A stretch of DNA of 64,000 bases, taken from contig OX424564.1 in the NCBI GenBank assembly GCA_949152475.1, positions 33,416,165-33,480,164 of the forward strand. The letters are read 5' to 3'. Positions 12,565 through 23,235 of the stretch are shown one piece after another. Position 1 is the first letter of the stretch, and every line of letters starts with the position of its first letter. A model generated the notes under the pieces. It saw only the letters and a program-made list of their open reading frames with translations. It did no database searches and was not told the DNA's origin. A program made the translations under genes and the position numbers. The stretch is from Terebella lapidaria (Eukaryota > Annelida > Polychaeta > Terebellida > Terebellidae).

Positions 12565-13150
12565 CCCCTACCGGGCATCCTCGTATTTAAGCCCTGGGCT
12601 TATAATTGGGGAAAAGGGGTTGTGTCGAATGAAATTTAACTCCATATATAGGCCCATGGGTTTATATTTGGGGAATGATTATTTTACGATTTTTATTTTG
12701 CACGCTTGAGTTTACAATGGATTAGACAGGAAAGCACTTCTTATATGCGTAATTACTATATTTATACAAACAGATATTCACTGTCATATTAAACGCACGC
12801 ATGACGAATAAAAATGTAAACATATGCATGCCTATGCATGCATGTACCGGATAAAATCCAGCTGGTCATGTGTATATACTATAGTATCCCTAGGCAAGGC
12901 ATATACGTACGTCTTTTATCAATTTCATTTCAGTAGCTTATATTCTAGGTACCTACACTTAGTTACCAACGTCTCCTACGAAAAACAAAACGTCAACTAC
13001 GTTTTCCCCAAATATATAGGCCCAGTCCTGATGCAAGATAAAATTTTATTCCGTTTTTAGGCCCATGGGCTTATACAAGAGTAGTACTCCCCTTGTATTA
13101 GCCCATGGGCTTATCCAAGGAGGGGCTTCAATACGGGATCCCCGGTACCC
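12565..13150. mobile_element. Possible MITE with subterminal AAGCCCATGGGCTT palindromes
   Basis: The left end CCGGGCATCCTCGTATTTAAG with TGGGCTTATAATTGGGG is matched in inverted orientation by the right end (complement: CCGGGGATCCCGTATTGAAG with AAGCCCATGGGC). Several AAGCCCATGGGCTTATA-type palindromes lie inside both ends. The target duplication is not clear. Confidence 0.4.
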
Positions 13151-13639
13151 CAATCCCCTCCCCCCCCCCCCCCCCACCCCTGCCTGGGCCGACACTGGCG
13201 ACAGGGCCGGCGCGATGCTTAACTTACCACTGCTTACCGTCACTGTGCAAGCGCTGTGTGAGGCTGTGAAACCATAAAATCACCATGAACAATAATTTCA
13301 AGAAATAGATCTACAGTGTAATATCATTTCCCGGAACAGAATCCACGTGAAAATAATTGTATTATTGAGTGACAACCTGGCCTGATGAATGAAATCGTCA
13401 AATAGATAAATCAGCTGATTTTTCTGGACTTCGTCCCATTGTGTGACCAGCATATTCGCTAGGTGGCAGCAGCTAAATAGATCTAAATCTTATTTGCAGA
13501 GTGTCAGCACAAGAAATATTTCCCGCCATTTCCATACCAGGTCTAGCTTTTGTGTCGTGTGTGAATTCGTTCCTTACCACATGTACCAGCTATGACGCCC
13601 CGTTCGTGCCACAAAAAAGAGAATTTATTTTTTTTCTAA
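13151..13639. other. C-run followed by unclassified sequence
   Basis: A C-run of ~17 lies at 13159-13175. The remainder has no recognisable gene or repeat. Confidence 0.4.
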
Positions 13640-13880
13640 CTCATACGTATGAGATACTATGAGATACGAAGTCATACGTATGAAATAAAAAGTCATACGT
13701 ATGAGATACGAAGTCATACGTATGAAATGAAAAGTCATACGTATGAGATTCTAAGTCATATATATGAGATACTATGACATACGTAGGAGATGCTAAGTCA
13801 TACGTATGAGATAAGTTAGTATCTCCTACGTATGACATAGTATCTCCTACGTATGACTTAGTATCTCATACGTATGACCA
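13640..13880. repeat. Palindromic minisatellite of CATACGTATG with an orientation switch
   Basis: About ten units of ~24 bp each contain the perfect palindrome TCATACGTATGA. To the left of ~13800 the spacer reads GAGATACGAAG; to the right it reads the complement, GTATCTCCTACGTATGAC. The whole block is therefore one large inverted repeat able to fold into a long hairpin. Confidence 0.85.
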
Positions 13881-14269
13881 GAGGCGCCCACAGGCTTTGA
13901 AAAAGAGGACGCACGCATGCAGGAGAGAGTCCTAGCCAGTAGGCGTGGGGTCTTGGGCTCGCCTAGGGCCCCAGAAGCTGAAAGGGTCTAAATGCTCCCT
14001 GGTTGAATCTAGGCGTTTTGCAGATACCTAACATACTCTTAAAGTGAAGTTCATCTGTCAGTGAAACACGCTTTTTGGCCGTAGTTTTTGTTTTGGATAA
14101 TCGGATCAACTTGAAATTTTGTGTGTCTTAATTGTGTATCATGCCGTAATTTTTCACTGAATTTTAAAAATTTATCTCAAGAAATGAAAAAGTTGGCAAT
14201 CTACCTCAATTTTAAATTTCAATCCAAAATGGGATCAAATAAATTCCAACAAATTCAGGGTTTTTGTCA
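13881..14269. other. No gene recognised
   Basis: Unclassified sequence between the palindromic minisatellite and the C-family block. Confidence 0.35.
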
Positions 14270-15221
14270 TGTTCTGTGGCTCCACGCCACAGAAGTCCTA
14301 TTTGGGCCCCGTAAAAAAACATCAAAATGGCTGCCACACGCAGACCGGCGATTCAAGAGCACATGAGGGGAACATTTTGAAACTAAAATCTCAAAACTGA
14401 TCAGACAGTTTTTGAGAAAATAATTTTCAAAGTTGAAAACATGCAAAAACGGCCATTCTCGACATAAAAATGGCCGCCAAAACTGCATAATCGATTTATT
14501 GAAAAAAATTAAGCCCAAAGGCAATCAAGGTTATGACTTCCCAGTTGAAAGTGCCAATTTCTAAGCTGTATCTTCAAGTATTTTATAAGTACAGTCCTGA
14601 CAGCTTCCATTATGAAGTAAAAAGTGCAAAAAAATTTCTGAGTCCAAAATTTTTTTCAAAGGGTGAAAGTTTTTTTTTGCCTAGAAATGGCCCAAAATGT
14701 ATTGTAATGCGATTTGGGGCGAAAAAAAACTTTTTCGCCGACCCGCCAAAAATTCAAAATGGCCGCCACACGAAGACCGGCGAATTCAAGGCCAACCAAA
14801 CCTATACATATCAGACGTATATGAGGGGAATCTTTTGAAACCAAACACTCAGAACTGATCAGACAGTTTTTGAGAAAATGGCCGTCAAAGTCCAAAATTG
14901 AGCGTTTTCGACAAAAACAGCCGCCATTTTGAAATAAATGCGAAAATCCAAAAAGAAAAAAATACCTCTTTCTCAAAACATTTTTAGGCATTTTTGTGCA
15001 AACTTTCAGAAAGATTGGACCGTACACTAGCTAAAAGTGTGGACGGACGGACGGATGTACTCACGAACATATCTTTGTGGGACTTTTCCTTGTTAAATTT
15101 TAGTCCCACAAAACCCATTTGGACAGCTTTGTGGGACTTTTTAGTCCCACAAAACAACTTAATCTCACAAAACTTTGTTTTTAGTCCACAATAGGTTATC
15201 GGACCATAGGTCCGGTAACCT
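14270..15221 (-). mobile_element. C-family element (truncated body with intact 5' palindrome)
   Basis: Blocks of AAAATGGCCGCCA, GACAGTTTTTGAGAAAATGGCC and TTTTTGTGCAAA precede GGACGGACGGACGG, a TTTGTGGGACTTTT duplication and the terminal palindrome GGTTATCGGACC-ATA-GGTCCGGTAACC (15194-15220). The element reads on the minus strand. Its 5' end abuts the 3' hairpin of the next copy almost directly, so the two are head-to-tail. Confidence 0.65.
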
Positions 15222-15225
15222 AAAA

Positions 15226-16300
15226 TTAGCCCAAAGGCTAAGACAGATTACCGGACAATTTTGGTTTGGCCATGGCAGCATTGGCAGGTAACAGACCTTG
15301 AGATTTACCAATCAAGGTTCGCAGTGTGAACAAATGCCCTTGAGATTTACCAATCAAGGTCATCCGTGTGAACTTCGATGTCACCATTACATGTATGTGT
15401 GCGGCATTTGATATTCTATATGTTCATAATACAAAGATATATCTGGGTGGAATCGTTTAGGCCGCTCAGGTCAATTCACACATTACGAGTCAGACATTTG
15501 GCACTCAAGGTCATCTGACGTCAAGATCATGGTCATCATTAGTTGTGCCATATATGTCTTGCTATATGTTCATAATGCAAACATGAGTTCTATCTGCAAG
15601 CATTTCATCTATAGAGGCAAATCTGGGCATTTTTTTACCCCAAAATGGCTGTTCCGACCTTTCAAGGTCATCGAAGGTCAAATTCAAGGTCACCACACAA
15701 ATCGCCATATATGACTTCCCATTTGAAAGTACCAATTTCTAAGCTGTATCTTCAAGTGTTCTATGAGAACAGTCCTGACAGCTCCCATTATGAAGAAAAA
15801 AAGTGCCGAAAAATTTCTAAGTCCAAAATTTTTTTTCAAAGAGTGAAACAATTTTTTTGCCTAGAAACGGCCCAAAATGGATATTAATGCGATTTGGGGC
15901 GAAAAAAATTTTTTTCGCCGACTCGTCAAAAATTCAAAATGGCCGTCACACGGAGATCGGCGATTCAAGGGCAACAAAACTTATACACATCATGGAGGTA
16001 CATAAGGGGAATCTTTTGAAACAAAAATCTCAAAACTGATCAGACAGTTTTTGAGAAAACGACCGTCAAAGTCCAAAATTAGCTGTTTTTCGTCAAAAAT
16101 GGCCGCCATTTTGAAAATAATTCGAAAATCAAAAAACTAAAAAATACCTCCCTCTCAAAATATTTTTAAGCATTTTTGTGCAAAATTTCAGGAAGATTCG
16201 ATCGTAAGCTTTAAAGATATGAATGTTGACGGACGACGATGGACGACGACGGACGCAACGCCACGGCAATAGGTTATCCGACCAAAGGTCCGGTAACCTA
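15226..16300 (-). mobile_element. C-family element, short complete copy (~1.08 kb)
   Basis: It begins (plus-strand left end) with TTAGCCCAAAGGCTAA, the 3' hairpin, followed by TTACCGGACAATTTTGG, and ends at the palindrome AGGTTATCCGACC...GGTCCGGTAACCT. The size and block order match the 1.09 kb insertion at 40264-41352. Non-autonomous; no ORF. Confidence 0.75.
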
Positions 16301-16590
16301 AAAAAAATTCTGCTAAAACCAGAAGGCATTTCTTCCGAAATGCCTTAATGAATTATTATAGTTTTTGCAGCAAGTCAATATTTTGATTATTTATGAAGAT
16401 ATGACAGTTTTAGTGAAATTTTTGAGCCAACTTTTTTGTACCTAATTGACTATTATACAGAGTACTGATGATGTCACAAGGGTAAAACAAGTTAATCAAG
16501 GTAATCAAACGTCTATTTTTTTTTAGATGTACGATGATAATATGAGCTTACCGGTAATTTTGTATGCATTTCATTTGGCACAAGATATAA
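16301..16590. other. No gene recognised
   Basis: AT-rich spacer between the C-family and E-family elements. Confidence 0.35.
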
Positions 16591-18093
16591 CTAGACGTCA
16601 AGGCCTGAAGATGCCTTGGGACATTTCGTGTGAGTTCTATTCCTAGCTAACATATACCTAAGAGACCGTGTCTAGAACCATGATGACTCTGAAACTGTCC
16701 GTGATCAAAGTTAAAGTGACATACCCCGCCCTCAGGCATCTTTGCGTTTCGCTCTACGACGCACCGTTTCCGAGATACAGCAAACAGGAAGTGCTGAGTC
16801 GGTGAAAAAAAATTCGACACCAGAAGTCGTCTCGACCCAAGATACCCTCTAGACTAGTTAGTCTAGTGCCAGGAGGCCGAAATTAAGCTCCTTTTCGCTC
16901 TACGACGCACCGTTTCTGAGATACGGTCAAACAGGAAGTGCCGAGTCGGCGAAAATAAATTCAACACCAGGGGTCGTCTCGACCCAATACCCCCTAGACT
17001 AGTTTGTCTAGTGCCAGAAGGCCGGAATTGAGCTCCGTTTCGCTCTACGACGCACCGTTTCCGAGATACTGCCAAACAGGAAATGCTGAGTTGGAGAAAA
17101 CAAATTCGACACCAGGGGTTGTCTTGACCCATAATACCCTCTAGACTAGTTTGTCTAGTGCCAGAAGGCCGGAATTGAGCTCCGTTTCGCTCTACAACTC
17201 ACCGTTTCCGAGATACGGCGAAACAGGAAGTGCCGAGTCGGCGAAAAAAAATCGACACCAGGAGTCGTCTCGACCCAAAATACCCCCTAGACTAGTTTGT
17301 CTAGTGCCAGAAGGCCGGAATTGAGCTCCGTTTCGCTCTACGACGCACAGTTTCCGAGATACGGCCAAACAGGAAGTGCCGAGTCGGCGAAAATAAATTC
17401 GTCACCAGGGGTCGTCTCGACCCATAATACCCCCTAGACTAGTTTGTCTAGTGCCAGAAAGCCGGAATTGAGCTCCGTTTCGCTCTACGATGCACCGTTT
17501 CCGAGATACGGCCAAACAGGAAGTGCCGAGTCGGCAAAAAAAAAATTCGACACCAGGGGTCGTTTCAACCCAAGATACCCTCTAGACTAGTTTGTCTAGT
17601 GCCAGGAGGCCGAAATTGAGCTCCGTTTCGCTCTATGACGCACCGTTTCCGAGATATGCATGAAAGCCTCAAGGATGAATCAGCAAAAATTCTTCCGAGC
17701 TCTAGGTCAAAGGTCGTTCGACGGATTGATCCCAAAATCAATAGGGTTCTTCCCTGATAGTATATGAACTCCCATGCATAGAATACTTGCCATTGCATGA
17801 ATACTTTTTGAGTTATCGATCGGAAACCAAGTCTCAAAATCAACCTTGATTTCATCCTCACGGACCTCACAGACCCCGGAGCCGCCTCCAAAACAATAGG
17901 GGTCTTCCATGTAATATTTCTGACCAGTGGTGCAAATTTGGACAAGATCCGTTCAGGCGTTCCCGAGTTATTGATCGGAAACCAAACGGCGGAAAGTAAA
18001 AAAAAAAAAAAAAAGAAGGAAAAAAAAAAAAGGAAAAAAAAAAAAAAAAAAACCAGACAAAACCATTAGGGCATTTCGGGCCGAAATGCCCTA
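16591..18093 (-). mobile_element. E-family Helentron-like non-autonomous element, type-A array (E1)
   Basis: Minus-strand element. The 5' end at 18093 is the palindrome TTAGGGCATTTCGGCCCGAA..., followed by an A-run on the plus strand, a ~400 bp unique block, about five to six units of ~148 bp (type A, with GGAGCTCAATTTCGGCC and CGCCGACTCGGCACTTCC), and a 3' end with the GATGCCTTGGGACATTTC hairpin and terminal CTAG at 16591-16594, flanked by TT on the element strand. This architecture (5' palindrome, minisatellite core, 3' hairpin plus CTAG, T-T insertion) is that of Helitron-like Helentron/HINE elements such as bivalve 'pearl' repeats. No Rep/helicase ORF. Confidence 0.75.
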
Positions 18094-18387
18094 ATCAGTA
18101 TTCGACTTCCCAAATGTGGACAAAAAAGAGCCTTTTCTGAAATCTATTGAATAATTTTAGACGTCATTCTGCATACCAGTCCTGAGTTGAGCTCCCTAGC
18201 GAAAACGTTGCTATGGGCCGTATCTTGAAGATGGTTGGCATGGTGACCAGACACATTTTATGTGAGTGTGGTATATTTCCTCGCATCATGTTTATATTCG
18301 CATTATTTAGCAATAATATGCACAGATCATTCAGACAAGAGCTTTAGAAGTAGCCAAGTAATAGATATCCACTGAGCGTGAGGTGAA
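18094..18387. repeat. 294 bp flank duplicate, copy 1
   Basis: The sequence from ATCAGTATTCGACTTCCC to GAGCGTGAGGTGAA is nearly identical to 19991-20284. It sits exactly between the 5' end of E1 and the 3' end of E2. Confidence 0.9.
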
Positions 18388-19990
18388 CTAGACGTCAAGG
18401 CCTAAAGATGCCTTGGAGGCATTTCGGTGTGATGATTAATTTATAATATATACTAGATATCGACGAAAAAGAAAAATGACGACTCGGCAAAAAAATTTCG
18501 GGTCAAGGTCAAAGTTCATCCATAATACCAATTAGACATGTTTGTCTAGGGCGACGAGTCCGAAAATAACGTCCGTTTCGCTCTACGACACACCGTTTCC
18601 GAGATATCGACGAAAACGAAAAATGCCGACTCGGCAAAAAAATTTCAGGTCAAGATCAAAGTTCATCCATAATACCCTTAAGACATGTTTGTCTAGGGCG
18701 ACGAGTCCGAAAATAACGTCCGTTTTGTCTACGACGCACCGTTTCCGAGATATCGCCGAAAACGAAAAATGCCGACTCGGCAAAAAAATTTCGGGTCAAG
18801 GTCAAAGTTCATCCATAATACCCCTTAGACATGTTTGTCTAGGGCGACGAGTCCGAAAATAACGTCCGTTTCGCTCTACGACGCACTGTTTCCGAGATAT
18901 CGCTCAAAGTTCATCCATAATACCCCTTAGACATGTTTGTCTAGGGCGACGAGTCCGAAAATAACGTCCGTTTCGCTCTACGACGCACCGTTTCCGAGAT
19001 ATCGCCGAAAACGAAAAATGCCGACTCGGCAAAAAAATTTCGGGTCAAGGTCAAAGTTCATCCATAATACCCCTTAGACATGTTTGTCTAGGGTGACGAG
19101 TCCGAAAATAACGTCCGTTTCGCTCTACGACGCACCGTTTCCGAGATATCGCCGAAAACGAAAAATGCCGACTCGTCAAAAAAATTTCGGGTCAAGGTCA
19201 AAGTTCATCAATAATACTCCTTAGACATGTTAGTCTAGGGCGACGAGTCCGAAAATAACGTCCGTTTTGCTCTACGACGCACCGTTTCCGAGATACGGTC
19301 AAACAGGAAGTGCCGAGTCGGCAAAAAAAAATTCGACACCAGGGGTCGTTTCGACCCAAGATACCCCCTAGACTATTTGTCTAGTGCCAGGAGGCCGAAA
19401 TTGAGCTCCGTTTCGCTCTACGACGCACCGTTTCCGAGATACGGCCAAACAGGAAGTGCCGAGTCGGCAAAAAAAAATTCGACACCAGGGGTCGTTTCAA
19501 CCCAAGATACCCTCTAGGCTAGTTTGTCTAGTGCCAGGAGGCCGAAATTGAGCTCCGTTTCGCTCTATGACGCACCGTTTCCGAGATATGCATGAAAGCC
19601 TCAAGGATGAATCAGCAAAAATTCTTCCGAGCTCTAGGTCAGAGGTCGTTCGACGGATTGATCCCAAAATCAATAGGGTTCTTCCCTGATGGTATATGAA
19701 CTCCCATGCATAGAATACTTGCCATTGCATGAATACTTTTTGAGTTATCGATCGGAAACCAAGTCTCAAAATCAACCTTGATTTCATCCTCACGGACCTC
19801 ACGGACCCCGGAGCCGCCTCCAAAACAATAGGGGTCTTCCATGTAATATTTCTGACCAGTGGTGCAAATTTGGACAAGATCCGTTCAGGCGTTCCCGAGT
19901 TATTGATCGGAAACCAAACGGCGGAAAGTAAAAAAAAAACAAAAAAAAAACAGACAAAACCATTAGGGCATTTCGGGCCGAAATGCCCTA
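18388..19990 (-). mobile_element. E-family Helentron-like element, hybrid A/B array (E2)
   Basis: Same termini as E1: CTAG at 18388-18391 and the palindrome ending at 19990. The first ~700 bp from the 5' side (19260-19990) are nearly identical to E1 and carry type-A units. The rest (18420-19260) consists of type-B units with GGACGTTATTTTCGGACTCG. It is therefore a mosaic of the two unit types. Confidence 0.75.
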
Positions 19991-20284
19991 ATCAGTATTC
20001 GACTTCCCAAATGTGGACAAAAAAGAGCCTTTTCTGAAATCTATTGAATAATTTTAGACGTCATTCTGCATACCAGTCCTGAGTTGAGCTCCCTAGCAAC
20101 AACGTTGCTATGGGCCGTATCTTGAAGATGGTTGGCATGGTGACCAGACACATTTTATGTGAGTGCGGTATATTTCCTAGCATCATGTTTATATTCGAAT
20201 TATTTAGCAATACTATGCACAGATCAATCAGAAAAGAGCTTTAGAAGTAGCCAAGTAATAGATATCCACTGAGCGTGAGGTGAA
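19991..20284. repeat. 294 bp flank duplicate, copy 2
   Basis: Same length as, and close in sequence to, 18094-18387. Differences are scattered single bases. Confidence 0.9.
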
Positions 20285-20635
20285 TTAAATTACATGTATT
20301 ATCGATTATGAACCGAGCAGTGAATCCGCGAGGTTTCATAAAATTCTAATTCACCGAAGCGCGAAGTGGAGACCTGACTTAGTTACGCCCCCCTGGGGGG
20401 GGGGGGGGGGGGGGAGGTAGAGAAATCCCTCAAGTAACAGGGAGTAACCTGTTCCTCAGGGTTTCTCTATTTCTTATTATACAACCACAAATACTTGCAT
20501 TATTCTTCGTACAACATTCCGAGGTCATAAACTTCAAAATTAAATTACTGAAAAGCAAGACAGTGTATGTTTACAGTAAATGAGTATAACTGGTTCAGCA
20601 TCTTGTATGTGTTGAAGCCCTACTGTGAAATGAAA
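20285..20635. other. Spacer with a G-run; no gene recognised
   Basis: A C5-T-G run (CCCCCTGGGGGG...) lies at ~20390-20415. GTTGAAGCCCTA at ~20591 resembles the end of the hAT-like MITE at 10.7-11.1 kb and may be a relic. Confidence 0.4.
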
Positions 20636-21074
20636 TCAATTATTCGCGAACAAACTTTCATGTTCTATATCATTTATGGGGTCTATACTAGGTACAGTTA
20701 CATTTAAGGATATACATATATGATAAGGTTGCTTGAAATGTGAGAGAAATTTCATCAACTGAACAGAAAAATGTCCATCTTGCAAATAGTTTGAGATATC
20801 GTTAGCTTTGTTACTATAACCAAAATTACACAATCCACATTTGAAAAGTCTCTTCATGTCCTGATGTAACATGCCATCTTCAGTCAAGGTCTTTCTGCGA
20901 GGCATCAAATTAGACATAAAACCAGCAGTTTTGCTCCCTGCAGTAACCACAAGTCCAGACATACACACATCTTCCACACATATTCCATAATGGCAGAGTG
21001 GCAGGAATGTGCGCCTCTGCTGACACTGGCGTACATGTGCGCTGTTAGTCCGCCTACCACTGGCCAACAGAGAG

Positions 21075-21929
21075 TTACTTGTCCAGCAACATAGCGAGTT
21101 TCTGTGGCAGATCTGCTCCCACATTTGTGAAGAGACCTTTCAACACTGTAAGCTCCTTTGTAAGCAGGTCTACTTTCTTCTGCAGTCGCTCATTTTCTTC
21201 GGTAAGCTCACTAACTCTCTTTTCTGTTTCGACTTGTCGGACTTTCGCCTTATCACGACTCTTCCTGACGGCGATGTTGTTGCGATCACGCCTTTGTCTG
21301 TACTCTTCGCTGGTCTTCTCGAGTGCACGATTCCTCCTCGATGCAGTCTTCGATGGAGCTTCTGCCTTCAGCGAGTTCCCACTTGAGGACTTGTGGATGG
21401 ACTCGATGACTTTTGTCTCGGGCAGACTTGCTTCGACCAAATCTTTTGGCTTGATGTCACTGACAGATGCTCTGAGTAAGCTGTTGATTCCCAGCTGTGA
21501 ACCAAGCGACGCCAATTCCTCAGGGCTGATGACAATCACCTGCGACGCCTGGTTGTCAGGGAATGAACAGCTTTCAGATACTTCGGGCATGAGTTCTGCT
21601 ACAGCTCGGACACTCTCAGTTTGGACTGTGGCTACTTCTTCTGTGTGTTCAGCGGCTTCTGCTTGCATATGTTGCAGCAACTCTGGAAACAGTACGTCGT
21701 CGGTCCCAAGGAACTGCTGAGTGTGGCTGTTGGTCAGGTTGGGCGAGTCCAAGACGGTGTTATTGATCAAGTCTTGCAGATTGTGACTGGTTTCCAAGCT
21801 GGGATCTAACTCTGGCAGATCGGGAAAAGATATGGCGTGTGCTTTTTGTGGCTTAGCAATCACGTCCGCGCCACAGTGAGGAATGTCGTACAACAGCAGT
21901 TGGGTATCCATATTTGCTTCGGAATCCAT
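21075..21929 (-). CDS. CEBPA/B-like: C/EBP alpha/beta-type bZIP transcription factor (intronless)
   Basis: 284 aa from the ATG at 21929 (GCAATGG context) to the TAA at 21075. The C-terminal bZIP has EEYRQRRDRNNIAVRKSRDK (basic region, about residues 208-227) with the C/EBP signature NNIAVRKSRDKAK, then ENERLQKKVDLLTKELTVLK and leucines at the heptads about 242, 249, 256 and 263. This is the alpha/beta/delta class, not gamma. The protein binds DNA as a dimer in the nucleus and should recognise CCAAT/enhancer-type sites. The N-terminal part is acidic and serine-rich (FPDLPELDPS, DVLFPELLQHM), as expected of an activation region. The frame stays open upstream of this ATG to 22061 without an AUG. 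An antisense open frame of 213 codons is a shadow. The gene is single-exon, as in vertebrates, and head-to-head with the C/EBP gamma gene. Confidence 0.93.
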   Translation of the reverse strand: MDSEANMDTQLLLYDIPHCGADVIAKPQKAHAISFPDLPELDPSLETSHNLQDLINNTVLDSPNLTNSHTQQFLGTDDVLFPELLQHMQAEAAEHTEEVATVQTESVRAVAELMPEVSESCSFPDNQASQVIVISPEELASLGSQLGINSLLRASVSDIKPKDLVEASLPETKVIESIHKSSSGNSLKAEAPSKTASRRNRALEKTSEEYRQRRDRNNIAVRKSRDKAKVRQVETEKRVSELTEENERLQKKVDLLTKELTVLKGLFTNVGADLPQKLAMLLDK

Positions 21930-21948
21930 TGCTGGCGCACTGAGACAT
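21853..21948 (-). promoter_or_regulatory. Upstream ORF 2 overlapping the C/EBP start codon
   Basis: ATG at 21948 (A at -3), 19 nt before the main ATG and in the +1 frame; it runs past the main start and stops at 21853. Ribosomes using it would miss the main AUG and could reinitiate downstream. The in-frame second ATG of the main ORF (codon 7) is also bypassed. Confidence 0.55.
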
Positions 21949-22039
21949 GATGACAAATCTTGATCAAAAGTTAGAATTGGGAAATCTTCGTTCGCCACTG
22001 CGATTCCACTGGTGTTCGCGTGGGACTGAATTTTGACGT

Positions 22040-22132
22040 TTAACTCGGCGTGGTGCCACAACGGGCTAAGTTTTTTTGTACGCTCTTGTCAATTTGCAAC
22101 AGAACGGGCACTTGCTCTCGGGATTTCGTCAT
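22040..22132 (-). promoter_or_regulatory. Upstream ORF 1 (30 codons) in the C/EBP leader
   Basis: ATG at 22132, TAA at 22042-22040, 30 residues starting MTKSREQVPVLLQIDK. It lies between the predicted start site (~22147) and the main ATG and ends 110 nt before it. The context CGCATGA is weak. Vertebrate CEBPA and CEBPB leaders also contain a short uORF that controls which AUG is used; whether this one is homologous or analogous is inference. Confidence 0.6.
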
Positions 22133-22162
22133 GCGTTTCTGCTGAGTGACATTTCGTCCCAG

Positions 22163-22170
22163 TGACGTCG
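22163..22170 (-). promoter_or_regulatory. CRE-like site next to the TATA box
   Basis: CGACGTCA on the minus strand (TGACGTCG on plus), directly downstream of the TATA box. CREB/ATF sites close to TATA are known in vertebrate C/EBP promoters; binding here is inference. Confidence 0.5.
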
Positions 22171-22178
22171 CTTATATA
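22171..22178 (-). promoter_or_regulatory. TATA box of the C/EBP alpha/beta-type gene
   Basis: TATATAAG on the minus strand, 242 nt upstream of the main ATG and ~40 nt upstream of uORF1. It predicts transcription start near 22147. Confidence 0.65.
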
Positions 22179-22475
22179 CCAACCGCTTCACACGTACAAA
22201 TTACTACGCAATACAATTTTCTGCATATTTGTGTTAAAAGATGTATCATCATGATATTGTGAATAAATTGACTCTAGAATCGATTTCTGTTTAAAACCAA
22301 AACAATATATTCACATTTTATTGCCACATTACATGTCTATTATGCTTTAACATGGGGAATTATGTTTTGTATCACCAGGTTACCAAATACGTCATATGTG
22401 TAAAACAGTTGAAATACCCAAAAATAGAACACGAATTCCCAAAGTCGAAGTGTGATTGGTGGATATTTTTAGATC

Positions 22476-22483
22476 TGACGTCA
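22476..22483. promoter_or_regulatory. Perfect palindromic CRE and nearby CCAAT box
   Basis: TGACGTCA at 22476-22483, with ATTGG (CCAAT on the minus strand) at 22455-22459. They lie about 300 bp upstream of the TATA box of the minus-strand C/EBP gene. Confidence 0.5.
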
Positions 22484-23100
22484 AAGCGGAGTTAATGGAA
22501 GAGCCCTTGCTACGTTCTTGCGCAATACCGAATGCTGTGTCTGGGCATGCATTTCAAATTTATTTCCCATTTTATCAATTTTATTCCTGCCCATATTATA
22601 GTGTGACGTATATTCACACGTTCGTTGCTAGGATTCTAAACACGAGGAAATAATGCGGGTTTTTAAAAAAAGTGTTGAGTATAGAATCTAGTATCCGTCA
22701 CGAGACAAGAAACAAGAATTTGTTGCAACAAAGACCACTGATAGTGTTAAACTCAGAAAAATCAAGAAATGGGTCGAAATGAAAAAAAACAAAACACATA
22801 TTCTCTTATCATTTTTTTTTCTTGGGAGACCATCCGATAAGAATAATGTAAAATGTAGAAGAAGTTAAGATATATTGGTTATATATTGGTGGAAGAATAT
22901 TGGTTTGTTTCTATTGTTATTCTTGAACAAGTTCTTCATAATCTTACACTAGTCATTGGCATAATCACGTCGATGCATGATGCACACGTCACAATTTTGC
23001 AATGGGGTTTTAAATCCAGCCTAGAAGGCGGGTTGATTTCCGGTGAAATAATCCAGTGAATCGATTGGACTTCAATTGGTCCACATGTCCAATGTATGTT

Positions 23101-23138
23101 CATAGAAATCGAGGAGAGATCTCTCCTCGACTTCTATG
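23101..23138. repeat. 38 bp near-perfect palindrome between the two C/EBP genes
   Basis: CATAGAAATCGAGGAGAGAT continues into its complement CTCTCCTCGACTTCTATG with one mismatch in 19 pairs and no loop. Function unknown. Confidence 0.8.
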
Positions 23139-23235
23139 GTATCTTGATACAATAATGCGGGTTTAAAAAATGATATACGTACAATATTCCAACGTTATGC
23201 GTGAACTCATTTGAATGTGAATAACAAAAAAAAGA

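Noticed and set aside
20636-21124. 162-codon open frame overlapping the 3' end of the C/EBP gene
   Set aside because: Overlaps the bZIP CDS out of frame and continues into the 3' UTR; no motif recognised.
21079-21720. 213-codon open frame antisense to the C/EBP alpha/beta-type gene
   Set aside because: It is the complement of the bZIP coding region; its serine/phenylalanine-rich composition is what antisense of lysine/glutamate-rich sequence gives.
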